From: Janthinobacterium sp. J1-1
GTDB taxonomy: Bacteria; Pseudomonadota; Gammaproteobacteria; Burkholderiales; Burkholderiaceae_D
Reading direction: 5' to 3'
Length of the DNA: 64,000 nucleotides
Assembly: GCF_030944405.1 (NCBI RefSeq)
Contig: NZ_CP132339.1
Coordinates: 2,542,001 to 2,606,000, forward strand
Shown here: positions 27,839-35,662 of the stretch, piece by piece
Numbering within the stretch: position 1 is the first letter of the stretch
Layout of the letters: the number at the start of each line of letters is the position of its first letter
Position numbers and translations under genes: made by a program
The notes under the pieces: generated by a model
Told to the model about the DNA's origin: nothing
The model's database searches: none
Seen by the model: only the letters and a program-made list of their open reading frames with translations

Positions 27839-28474
27839 TCAACTCCGCCGGTTCATCTCGTCATCGTCGCTCAACGACGAGCGCGAGCCCAGGTCGTCTT
27901 GCAAGCTGCCGCTCCCGCTTGCGGTCCCGGTCCCGGTCCCGGCCCGGCTGCCGCTCATCGACGAGCCCGACATGCTGCCGCCGGTGCCCGATTGCAGGCT
28001 GGCGCCGCCGCGCAGGTCGCTGCCGGAGGGCATGCGGCTACCGGCCAGGCTGCCCATGGTGTTCATGTCGCCGGTGCCATAGCGCGAACTGGTGCCGTAG
28101 AACTGGTTCATCTGGTCATTCCACGCTTCGCTGGCCATGTCGGGCCAGTTGTCCTTGTCGAAGCCGGGGGCGCTTTTCAATTGATCCTTGTCCACATCCA
28201 GCAGGAAACGCTTGTTGACGGTGTCCAGGGCCAGCTTTTCCCACGGCACGGCGAACAGCTTTTCGCCCAGGCCCAGCACGCCGCCGAAGGACAGCACGGC
28301 ATAGGCGATCCGGCCGCTGCGCATGTCGAGCATGATTTCCTTGATGTCGCCCAGTTGTTCGTCGTCGTGGTTGTAGACATCGTCGCCGATCAGGGTGTCG
28401 GCGCCCATCAGTGCGGGGCCGGGTCCGGTGTCGTTGCGGTACATGCCCAGCATGTCGCGGTCCAGATAGCTCAT
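27839..28474 (-). CDS. PRC-barrel domain protein with Gly/Ser-rich tail
   Basis: A 211-residue protein. Residues about 20-100 form a PRC-barrel (ADTLIGDDVYNHDDEQLGDIKEIMLD...RIAYAVLSFGGVLGLGEKLFAVPWEKL), an adaptor fold also seen in RimM and photosynthetic reaction-centre H subunits. The last 70 residues are low complexity, rich in Gly, Ser and Thr, ending in an acidic-basic tail. Similar proteins in Burkholderiales are annotated as stress-related, without a known reaction. The start at 28474 (MSYLDRDMLGMY) follows GGAGAAAAC. Confidence 0.88.
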   Translation of the reverse strand: MSYLDRDMLGMYRNDTGPGPALMGADTLIGDDVYNHDDEQLGDIKEIMLDMRSGRIAYAVLSFGGVLGLGEKLFAVPWEKLALDTVNKRFLLDVDKDQLKSAPGFDKDNWPDMASEAWNDQMNQFYGTSSRYGTGDMNTMGSLAGSRMPSGSDLRGGASLQSGTGGSMSGSSMSGSRAGTGTGTASGSGSLQDDLGSRSSLSDDDEMNRRS

Positions 28475-28654
28475 GGTGTTTTCTCCAGTCAAAGGGGATG
28501 GAAGTGCGCGGTGAGCGTCCAGAGTAGGCATGGCGCCCTGGCGGCGCTTGAGCTATCTCAATTGTGTCAGGGGAACTTTTAAAAGCGCCGGATCGTACGG
28601 TGTCGTGCGGCAAGTGCGGTACTCTATGGTGTCCAATCAGGAGGCTCTGCAATC

Positions 28655-29800
28655 ATGGTTAAACCCGCCACCACGTGGTTGCGCGGCTTGCTGCGTGCCG
28701 GCAAGGTGCAGCAGCGTACGGCCACCAAGCTGGCCAAGGTGCTGTTCGGTCCACCTGCGGCCAAGCCCGCTTCCAAGCCCCGCCGCAAACCGGTGGCCAG
28801 GGCCGCGCCGGCCGGCCCCGATCCGCTGGCGCCGCCGCGCGTGCGCAAGAAGGCCGCGCCCGCGCCGGGCAAATGGCTGGCCTCGCAGTATGCGCCGCTG
28901 GTGGAGCGGGGACAGTTGCCGGGCCGGCGCCTGCCGTATTATCTGTATCTGCCTGATAAAGCGCCCAACGTGGCCATGCGCAGCCGGGGCCGGCCGCTGC
29001 TGGTGATGCTGCACGGCTGCGAACAGAGCGCCACCCAGTTTGCCGAAGGCTCGCGCATGAACCGCCTGGCCGAGCGCAAGGGCTATGCGGTACTGTATCC
29101 GCAGCAGTCGCTGCGCTCGCATGCGCGGCGCTGCTGGAAATGGTATGAAAAGCTGACCCAGGAGGGCGGCGGCGACGTCGGCCTGATCGTCGGCGCCATC
29201 GCCCAGGTGGCGGCGCGCTATCCCATCGACCGCTCGCGCATTTATATCTGCGGCATTTCCGCCGGCGCCGGCATGGCCCATATCGTGGCCTTGAACCATC
29301 CGCAGCTGTTTGCCGCCGTCGGCCTGCATTCGGGGCCCATGTTTGGCGCCGGCCACAGCCTGATCGGCGCCATGCACGTGATGCAGCATGGGGCGGCCAG
29401 CCGGGTCGACAGCGCCATCGATGAAGTGCTGGCGCGCCAGCCCATGTTTCCGCGCCTGCCGACCATTTTGCTGCAGGGCCAGCAGGATAGCGTGGTGCGT
29501 CCCATTAACCAGACGCAATTGGTGCGCCAGAGCATACGCATCAACCGCATGCCGTTCGACACCGTGGTGACGGCCGAGCGCTGGCCGCCAGGCGCCACGG
29601 GCGGCCGCAATCCCGCACATGGCTATGCCCTGCATGATTATCAGGTGGCAGGGGAGTTGCTGCTGCGCGTGGCGCAGATCGAGCAGCTGGAGCACGCCTG
29701 GAGCGGTGGCGACGCCAGCCTGCCGTTCAATGCCAAGGCGGGGCCGGACGCCAGCAAGATGCTGCTGGACTTTTTCGCGCGCCAGCAGCGGCGCTTGTAG
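28655..29800 (+). CDS. PHB depolymerase-family esterase
   Basis: A 381-residue alpha/beta-hydrolase of the LpqC/poly(3-hydroxybutyrate) depolymerase family. After a basic, Ala/Pro-rich N-terminal region (about 1-75) it has LLVMLHGCEQSATQFAEGS (oxyanion loop), the nucleophile in GISAGAGM (GxSxG), a late acid near LLQGQQDSVVRPIN and a catalytic His in the C-terminal half (EHAWSGGD). No classical signal peptide is seen at the N-terminus. Possible substrates are short PHB oligomers or other esters. It is divergent from the PRC-barrel gene. Confidence 0.9.
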   Translation: MVKPATTWLRGLLRAGKVQQRTATKLAKVLFGPPAAKPASKPRRKPVARAAPAGPDPLAPPRVRKKAAPAPGKWLASQYAPLVERGQLPGRRLPYYLYLPDKAPNVAMRSRGRPLLVMLHGCEQSATQFAEGSRMNRLAERKGYAVLYPQQSLRSHARRCWKWYEKLTQEGGGDVGLIVGAIAQVAARYPIDRSRIYICGISAGAGMAHIVALNHPQLFAAVGLHSGPMFGAGHSLIGAMHVMQHGAASRVDSAIDEVLARQPMFPRLPTILLQGQQDSVVRPINQTQLVRQSIRINRMPFDTVVTAERWPPGATGGRNPAHGYALHDYQVAGELLLRVAQIEQLEHAWSGGDASLPFNAKAGPDASKMLLDFFARQQRRL

Positions 29801-29803
29801 ACG

Positions 29804-31108
29804 CTACAGCAGCAGGAAGGCCAGCGCCGCCACGGCAGTGGGCAGCAGGGCGCCGGCCAGCAGGCCCAGCGCGCCGATCGATTCATTGTTGAAGCCGCGC
29901 CGCAGCAGGGCCACGCCGGCCGGGTTGGGCGCATTGGCGATCACGGTCAGGCCGCCGCCGGCCACCGCGCCCGCCACCAGCATGTATTTCGCTTCCTCGC
30001 TCATGCCGACGATCAGCGAACCGAGATAGGTCAGGGCGGCATTGTCGGTAATGGCGGTCAGGCCCAGCGCGCCGAAGAACAGCGCCAGCGGTTTCAGGCT
30101 CGATACTATCGGCTGCAACCACCATTGCTGCATGCCGCCCAGCACCACCAGCCCCGCCAAAAAGAAGCCGACCAGCAAGCCTTCCTTCAGGATCAAGGGG
30201 CTTTGATGGCGTTCATAGGCCTGCACGAAGCCGAGGAAGAACAGGAACAAGCCCAGGAACAAGACCGGGTGATGGGCCAGCGCCACCACGCCGGCCAGCA
30301 CGGCCAGGTGCACCAGGCTGATGGCCAGCGGTACTTTGGGCGGCTCGACGGCGCCCGGTTTCGGCTTGATGTCGGCGGTATTGCTGTGCAAATATTTGCG
30401 CAACAGCAGGCAGGCGGCGGTGGCGTTGACCAGCACGGCAATCGCCGCCTTCCAGCCGAAATGGCTGGCCATGAAGGCGCTGTCCCAGTTCCAGGTGGCC
30501 GCCACCATCAGCACCGGCGGCGCCGCATACGAGGTCAGCATGCCACCGATGGAAACGTTGACGAACAGCACGCCCAGCGCGCCATATTTCAGCCATTCGG
30601 GTATGCCGGGGCGAAAGATCTGCGGCGCCAGCATCAGCGCGGCCAGGGTCATGGCGGCCGGTTCGGTGATCAGGGACCCCGTCAGCGGCACCAGCGCCAG
30701 ACCCAGCCAGGCCAGCGCCAGTTCGGTACGCAGCGGCATGGCGCGCGCCACGCCTTTGAGCAGGCGCTGCACGGCGTCGAGCACGGGGCGCGAAGCGGCC
30801 ACCACCATGACGACAAAGACAAACAGCGGTTCCGTGTAATGGCGCGACTCGGCATAGCTGATCGCCGCGTCGCCGCCGGAAACGAAGGCCATGGCGATGA
30901 TCAGGATAAACGCCCAGAAACCGAACACGACTTCCACCTCGCCCAGCAGATGAAACACGCCGGCATGGCGCGGGTGGCGGTGGGCCAGCACTTCAAACGA
31001 CTTGGCGGCAAAGGTGTGGACGAGGGCGAGGCCGAAGATGACGGCGCTGATCAATTGTATGGTGGTCAAATGGGATGTCCTTGAAGAATAAGAAACCGGC
31101 GCTGTCAT
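29804..31108 (-). CDS. Putative Na+/H+ antiporter (PF07399-type)
   Basis: A 434-residue polytopic membrane protein with about 11-12 hydrophobic segments, for example TIQLISAVIFGLALVHTF, FWAFILIIAMAFV and PLALFFGALGLTAITDNAAL. The half-membrane segments SLITEPAAMTLAALMLAP and ITDNAALTYLGSLI look like the paired acidic motifs of ion-transporter-superfamily carriers. Similar sequences are annotated as putative Na+/H+ antiporters; no transport data can be inferred here. It is convergent with the esterase (3-base gap) and divergent from imuA. Confidence 0.8.
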   Translation of the reverse strand: MTAPVSYSSRTSHLTTIQLISAVIFGLALVHTFAAKSFEVLAHRHPRHAGVFHLLGEVEVVFGFWAFILIIAMAFVSGGDAAISYAESRHYTEPLFVFVVMVVAASRPVLDAVQRLLKGVARAMPLRTELALAWLGLALVPLTGSLITEPAAMTLAALMLAPQIFRPGIPEWLKYGALGVLFVNVSIGGMLTSYAAPPVLMVAATWNWDSAFMASHFGWKAAIAVLVNATAACLLLRKYLHSNTADIKPKPGAVEPPKVPLAISLVHLAVLAGVVALAHHPVLFLGLFLFFLGFVQAYERHQSPLILKEGLLVGFFLAGLVVLGGMQQWWLQPIVSSLKPLALFFGALGLTAITDNAALTYLGSLIVGMSEEAKYMLVAGAVAGGGLTVIANAPNPAGVALLRRGFNNESIGALGLLAGALLPTAVAALAFLLL

Positions 31109-31223
31109 GCTGGCCGGTAAGGAGAGTGCTTATGGTACAGCAATCGTGATCAATAACAGTGTTTTTCGGCACCGCGAAGCGGTCCGTGGCGCGGCGTGCA
31201 AGGCATGGACAGACAGATAATCC

Positions 31224-31252
31224 TTGCCAAAATCGCTGGTGAATAGTACTGT
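31224..31252 (+). promoter_or_regulatory. Probable imuAB promoter
   Basis: TTGCCA at 31224-31229, 17-base spacer, TACTGT at 31247-31252. The -10 overlaps the LexA box at 31249-31264, consistent with SOS repression. Confidence 0.5.
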
Positions 31253-31264
31253 ATATATGTACAG
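31249..31264. promoter_or_regulatory. LexA (SOS) box upstream of imuA
   Basis: CTGTATATATGTACAG, a full CTG-N10-CAG match differing from the E. coli consensus at one inner position. It ends 19 bases before the imuA start. Confidence 0.92.
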
Positions 31265-31283
31265 TATTTTACATGGGCACTTC

Positions 31284-31994
31284 ATGCAACATTCCGAACT
31301 GATGGCCTCGCCGGAAGCCTTGCACCCGTCCTTGTGGCGCGCCTCGCAGCTGGGGCAGGGCGCCGTGCGCTGCATCGACACCGGCTTTGCCGCCTTGTCG
31401 GCACAGCTGCCGGGCGGCGGCTGGCCCACGGGCAGCCTGGTCGACCTGCTGGTGCAGCAGGCCGGCAGCGGCGAGTTGCGGCTGCTGGCGCCGGCGCTGG
31501 CGCAATTGCAGGGCTTGCCCATCGTGCTGCTGCAGCCACCCCATCCGCCGCAGGCGCTGGCGCTGGCCGCTCAAGGCTTGCATCCGTCTCAACTGCTGTG
31601 GCTGCGTAGCGCCGGCAGCAAGGATGCCTTGTGGGCGGCGGAAAACATCTTGCGCAGCGGCAGTTGCGGCGCGCTGCTGTTCTGGCAAAGCCAGGTACGC
31701 GCCGACAGCCTGCGCCGGCTGCACCTGGCGGCGCAGGGCGGCAATACCCTGTTTTTCATGCTGCGCCCGCTGCATGGCGCGCAGGATGCGTCGCCTGCGC
31801 CGCTGCGCCTGTCGGTGCGGCCGGCCGCCGGCGGCATCGATATCGGCTTTGTCAAACGCCGGGGACCGCAGCGCGATGCGCCGCTGTTCCTGCCCCTGCA
31901 ACCTCCTTCTTTACTGCAGCGCCATGCGCCTCTGGATCGGCCTTTGCCTGCCCCGGCTCCCGCTCGACGTGTTCTTGCCGAACTGGTCGGCTGA
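31284..31994 (+). CDS. imuA: SOS mutagenesis protein ImuA
   Basis: A 236-residue RecA-like protein of the translesion mutasome, needed with ImuB and DnaE2 for damage-induced mutagenesis. It opens LHPSLWRASQLGQGAVRCIDTGFAALSAQLPGGGWPTGSLVDLL, the typical ImuA start, and keeps RecA-fold strands (LPIVLLQPP, LLWLRSAGSKDALWAAENILRSG) without a strong Walker A. The start at 31284 lies just after the LexA box; an earlier in-frame start would run into the operator. Its 3' end overlaps imuB by 71 bases. Confidence 0.92.
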   Translation: MQHSELMASPEALHPSLWRASQLGQGAVRCIDTGFAALSAQLPGGGWPTGSLVDLLVQQAGSGELRLLAPALAQLQGLPIVLLQPPHPPQALALAAQGLHPSQLLWLRSAGSKDALWAAENILRSGSCGALLFWQSQVRADSLRRLHLAAQGGNTLFFMLRPLHGAQDASPAPLRLSVRPAAGGIDIGFVKRRGPQRDAPLFLPLQPPSLLQRHAPLDRPLPAPAPARRVLAELVG

Positions 31995-33420
31995 CACCTT
32001 GTGCGTCGTGCTGGAGCACGAACAAGTGATTGCCCTGTCGCCGCTGGCGCGCGCGGCCGGCATCAAGCCGGGCATGCGCCGCGCCGGCGCCCTGATGCTG
32101 GCGCCGCATGCGCGCGTGCATGAACGCTCGCCTGAACGGGAAGCGCGGGCGCTGCAGGAAGTGGCGCTGGCGCTGCTGCAATATTCGCCACAGGTGGCGC
32201 AGGCCGAGGAAGCGACGTTGCTGGTCGACGCGGGCGCCAGCCTGCGCCTGTTCGGCGGCGTGCGCGCGCTGTGCCGCAGCATCGAAGCGAGCCTGCGCGC
32301 GCTGGGCTACACGGCTGTGCTGTCGTGTGCGCCGACGGCGCGCGGCGCCTGGCTGCTGGCGCAAGGCGTTGCAAAGGCGGGCGCAAAATCGGGACGCGCG
32401 CTGGGCATGGCCAGCCTGGTGCGGCGCCTGGACCGGCTGCCCTGCGCCTTGCTGCCGCCGGCGCGTCCCTTTGGCGACTGGTTCGACGGCATCGGCTGCA
32501 TGACCCTGGGGCAAATGCGCCGTTTGCCGCGTCCCGGCCTGCAGCGCCGCTGCGGGCGGCCCTTGCTCGACATGCTCGACGACGCCCACGGCCACAGCAC
32601 GGAATTGTTCGTCTGGCTGGCCGCGCCGCCCAGCTTTTGCGCCTCGCTGGAATTGTTCGACCGGGTCGAGCACGCCGACGCGCTGCTGTTCGGCGCGCGC
32701 CGCCTGCTGCAGCAAATGACGGGCTGGCTGTGCGCGCATCAACTGGCCGTCGCGCGTATCGAATTGCTGCTGATCCACGAAAGGGGCAGGGTGGCGAAGC
32801 CGCCCACCGTGCTGGCGCTGGCGCTGGGCGAGGCCGTCTGGCGCGACGAGCATCTGGTGCGCTTGCTGCGCGAGCGGCTGGCGCAAGTGACGCTGGACGC
32901 GCCCGTGATCGGCTTGCGCTTGTCCGCGCCGCAAGTGCAGGCGATGGTGCCGCCCAGCGACAGCCTGTTTCCCGAGCCGGGCGGCACGCCGCAGGAACGC
33001 CAGCGCTTGATGGAATTGCTGGTGGCGCGCCTGGGTGTGGAGAATGTCTTGCAGGCCGTGCCGCAAGCCGACTACCGGCCCGAAGCGGCCAACCGCTGGC
33101 TGCCTCTGCCGGCCAGGGCGCCGGCCAACAGCGCCGTGCCCGATTTGCCGCCTGGCCTGCCCGGCATGCCGCGCCCTGGCTGGCTGCTGGCCCAGCCGAT
33201 CGCCCTCTTGATGCGCGAACACCGGCCGTTTTATGGTTCGCCATTAAGGATGGTGTCGGTGGCCGAACGCATCGAAGCCGGCTGGTGGGGCCAGTCGCAG
33301 GCGCGCGATTATTTCATTGCCGAGGGCAGCGACCATGCCCATTACTGGGTCTATCGGGAACGCATCGCCGGCAGCGCGGACGAGGCGCCGAGGTGGTATT
33401 TACATGGATTGTTCAGTTGA
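31924..33420 (+). CDS. imuB: SOS mutagenesis protein ImuB (inactive Y-family polymerase)
   Basis: A 498-residue Y-family polymerase homologue that bridges ImuA, DnaE2 and the beta clamp. The start MRLWIGLCLPRLPLDVF lacks the catalytic Asp found at this place in active DinB or UmuC, as usual for ImuB. Later marks are DAGASLRLFGGVRALCR and the C-terminal YGSPLRMVSVAERIEAGWWG...ARDYFIAE, characteristic of ImuB. The start at 31924 is inside imuA and the two are likely translationally coupled. The usual third gene dnaE2 is not here but at 58478. Confidence 0.95.
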   Translation: MRLWIGLCLPRLPLDVFLPNWSADTLCVVLEHEQVIALSPLARAAGIKPGMRRAGALMLAPHARVHERSPEREARALQEVALALLQYSPQVAQAEEATLLVDAGASLRLFGGVRALCRSIEASLRALGYTAVLSCAPTARGAWLLAQGVAKAGAKSGRALGMASLVRRLDRLPCALLPPARPFGDWFDGIGCMTLGQMRRLPRPGLQRRCGRPLLDMLDDAHGHSTELFVWLAAPPSFCASLELFDRVEHADALLFGARRLLQQMTGWLCAHQLAVARIELLLIHERGRVAKPPTVLALALGEAVWRDEHLVRLLRERLAQVTLDAPVIGLRLSAPQVQAMVPPSDSLFPEPGGTPQERQRLMELLVARLGVENVLQAVPQADYRPEAANRWLPLPARAPANSAVPDLPPGLPGMPRPGWLLAQPIALLMREHRPFYGSPLRMVSVAERIEAGWWGQSQARDYFIAEGSDHAHYWVYRERIAGSADEAPRWYLHGLFS

Positions 33421-33764
33421 ATTGCATATCACCTCAACCTCGGGAAACCTGATGCCTTTAAACTGTTCAGTGCATGGAAAGAGTAAGGCCTGAAAGCTTA
33501 AAAATGGCGGGCGGAGACGCGGCCCTGAGAAAACGCCGATGGCGGCGTTGCAGCTCCTCGCCGTACATGCGTACTGTCTTCGTCGCTGCGCCTTGCCCTC
33601 GACATTTTTCAGGCCCGCTTGGCCCGGGAAGCCTGTGCGGGCGACTGGGGTTTAACACGTTTTGCTGGCGTGCTTGTGGTCAAAAACATGCTTGCTTCAG
33701 TAGCGCTACAATGTTCCATCTCTTGGCATATGCGGTATATGCGGCAGTTTTTGATGAGCACTTT
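33421..33764. repeat. Intergenic region with dispersed repeat, copy 2, and an inserted hairpin element
   Basis: This 344-base gap holds no credible gene. Its 36-base core at 33617-33652 is identical to 22131-22166, with similar flanks (GCGGGCGGAGACGCGG near 33507-33522). Between the flank and the core this copy carries about 90 extra bases (about 33523-33612) with the hairpin AACGCC/GGCGTT and GTACATGCGTAC. The extra block looks like an insertion into, or an alternative module of, the repeat. Confidence 0.75.
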
Positions 33765-34538
33765 ATGAAATCCACCCGGCAAGACTTCCCCGGCGCGCAT
33801 GGCCATCTGCTGGCGGCGCGGCTCGATGCGCCCGATGGCGCGATTCGCGCTCATGCGCTGTTTGCCCACTGTTTTACCTGCGGCAAGGATGTGCTGGCCG
33901 CGCGGCGTATCGCGCAAGGCTTGACCGAACACGGTATCGCCGTGCTGCGCTTCGATTTTACAGGGCTGGGCGCCAGCGAAGGCGAATTTGCCGCCACCAA
34001 TTTTTCCTCGAACGTCGATGATCTGGTGGCCGCCGCCGATTTCTTGCGCGCAAAGCATGCTGCGCCGCAATTGCTGATCGGGCATAGCCTGGGTGGCGCG
34101 GCCGTGCTGGCCGCCGCCGCGCAAGTGCCGGAAGCCACGGCCGTGGTGACCCTGGCGGCACCGAGCACGCCCGCCTACGTGACGCGCATGTTCAGCGCCC
34201 ACCTGGACCAGATCGCCGCCGATGGCGAAGCGCTGGTGCAGCTGCAAGGGCGGCCGTTTCGCATCCGCCAGCAATTCATCGACGATGCGGGCAGCCACAG
34301 CCTGAAGGAATGCATCGCCGGCCTGCGCCGCGCCTTGCTGGTGATGCATGCGCCGAACGACACCACCGTCAGCCTGTCGAACGCGATGGATATTTTCACG
34401 GCCGCGAAACATCCGAAAAGCTTTGTCTCGCTCGACGACGCCGACCATCTGCTCACCGGGCGCGACGATGCGGCCTATGTCGCCAATGTGATCGCGGCCT
34501 GGAGCGCGCGCTATCTGGCGCAGCCTGAAACGCCATGA
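33765..34538 (+). CDS. Alpha/beta-hydrolase (OsmC-partner type without OsmC domain)
   Basis: A 257-residue alpha/beta-hydrolase. [25 protein letters not shown] contains the oxyanion region with the unusual [20 protein letters not shown] is typical, the nucleophile is in [14 protein letters not shown], the acid is in [11 protein letters not shown] and the His in [10 protein letters not shown]. This pattern is that of the N-terminal half of bifunctional hydrolase-OsmC proteins, but here the gene stops without the OsmC domain. The start at 33765 is chosen because the upstream frame lies in the repeat region. Confidence 0.87.
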   Translation: MKSTRQDFPGAHGHLLAARLDAPDGAIRAHALFAHCFTCGKDVLAARRIAQGLTEHGIAVLRFDFTGLGASEGEFAATNFSSNVDDLVAAADFLRAKHAAPQLLIGHSLGGAAVLAAAAQVPEATAVVTLAAPSTPAYVTRMFSAHLDQIAADGEALVQLQGRPFRIRQQFIDDAGSHSLKECIAGLRRALLVMHAPNDTTVSLSNAMDIFTAAKHPKSFVSLDDADHLLTGRDDAAYVANVIAAWSARYLAQPETP

Positions 34539-34541
34539 CAA

Positions 34542-34572
34542 ACGCCGCACCGGCATATAGCGGGTGCGGCGT
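34542..34572. terminator. Bidirectional terminator hairpin
   Basis: ACGCCGCACC (34542-34551) pairs perfectly with GGTGCGGCGT (34563-34572) between two convergent genes. T-runs are short on both strands. Confidence 0.6.
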
Positions 34573-34589
34573 AGTGGAGAGGTAAAAAC

Positions 34590-34940
34590 TTACTCGTCGT
34601 CGAATTCGGCCGACAGATCTTTCCAGCCTTTACTTGCGGCAAAGGCGGAAAACTCTTCCGGTGCTTCGAGCACGATCAGTTTCTTGTCTTGCAGGCCCAG
34701 GTCGCCATGGCCGAAGTCGGGGCCGACGTAGCCGAGGCTGCGCAGGCGCGCCAGGATATGGCCGACCAGGGTCTTGTCTTTATAAGCACCCGCTTCGAGC
34801 GGGGCGGAAAAATCGACATACACGTCGATGATGCCGTAGCCTTCGTCGAAGATGCGGATGGCCTTGATGTCGTGGGCACGGCCGGAGCCGTCGGTGGCCT
34901 TGAAAGGGCCGCTGAGCTGGATGTCGGTGTCATTGTTCAT
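34590..34940 (-). CDS. Conserved hypothetical protein, small acidic
   Basis: A 116-residue soluble acidic protein that I do not recognise. It begins MNNDTDIQLSGPFKATDGSGRAHDIKAI and looks like a mixed alpha/beta fold with IDVYVDFSAPLEAG, LVGHILARLRSLGY and an acidic tail SAEFDDE. No signal peptide, cysteines or catalytic motif. The start at 34940 gives a compact protein. It lies 23 bases after the GST gene on the same strand and may be co-transcribed with it. Confidence 0.75.
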   Translation of the reverse strand: MNNDTDIQLSGPFKATDGSGRAHDIKAIRIFDEGYGIIDVYVDFSAPLEAGAYKDKTLVGHILARLRSLGYVGPDFGHGDLGLQDKKLIVLEAPEEFSAFAASKGWKDLSAEFDDE

Positions 34941-34963
34941 GGTGTCAGCATACACCAAAACAA

Positions 34964-35599
34964 TCAGACTTTGGGCAAGGCCATGCCGCGCTGCACGGCC
35001 GGGCGTTCGCCGACCAGTGTCAGCCAGCGCTGCAGCGCCGGGCTCGTTTCGATTTGCGTGCCCAGCGCACCCTTGAGGCGTTCCTCGGCGGCGCGCACCC
35101 ACGGGTAGGCGGCGATATCGGCAATCGTGTACTCGCTGCCGGCCAGATAGGGCGCGGTGGTCAGCTGTTTTTCCATTACGTTGAGCAATCTTTCGGCTTC
35201 TTCGCGGAAACGTTTTAACGCTTGTTCCGATTTTTCCTCGGCGCGCTCGAAGTAGCCCAGCTGGCCCAGCATCGGGCCCAGGCCGCCGATTTGCCAGCTC
35301 AGCCATTCCAGGGCCTTGTAGCGGGCAGGGCCCGACGGCGCCAGGAAACGCTGGTGTTTTTCCGCCAGGTAAATCAGGATGGCCGCGCTTTCAAACAGCG
35401 GCAGCGCGCCGCCCTCGGCATCCTCGTCGACGATGGCGGGGATCTTGTTGTTGGGCGAGATGGCCAGGAACTCCGGCGTGAATTGCTGGCGCTCGCCGAT
35501 ATTGACCGCCTCGATGCGGTAGGGAATGCTCAATTCCTCGAGCAGGATGGTGGGCTTGCGGCCGTTGGGCGTGGTCCAGGTATACAGCGTGATCATCAT
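34964..35599 (-). CDS. Glutathione S-transferase family protein (YfcG/Nu-like)
   Basis: A 211-residue GST. The thioredoxin-fold domain begins LYTWTTPNGRKPTILLEELSIPY; the T-x-N-G-x-K pattern matches the Nu-class disulfide-bond oxidoreductases YfcG and YghU of E. coli. NNKIPAIVDED and FESAAILIYLAEKH form the glutathione site, and the helical domain has YTIADIAAYPWV. Likely a glutathione-dependent disulfide reductase in the cytoplasm. Confidence 0.9.
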   Translation of the reverse strand: MMITLYTWTTPNGRKPTILLEELSIPYRIEAVNIGERQQFTPEFLAISPNNKIPAIVDEDAEGGALPLFESAAILIYLAEKHQRFLAPSGPARYKALEWLSWQIGGLGPMLGQLGYFERAEEKSEQALKRFREEAERLLNVMEKQLTTAPYLAGSEYTIADIAAYPWVRAAEERLKGALGTQIETSPALQRWLTLVGERPAVQRGMALPKV

Positions 35600-35662
35600 T
35601 TCTCCTTGGTGGAATACTGCGCCATCTTAAAACGGCAGCGCGCGCACCAGCGCGCGTTAGCC

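Noticed and set aside
31387..31923. 179-codon upstream extension of imuB
   Set aside because: It overlaps imuA in another frame and is Arg/Cys-rich; ImuB proteins begin at the MRLWIGLCLPRLP start.
33474..33764. N-terminal extension of the alpha/beta-hydrolase frame
   Set aside because: The extension lies in the dispersed repeat and has no homology-like content; the ATG at 33765 starts the domain correctly.
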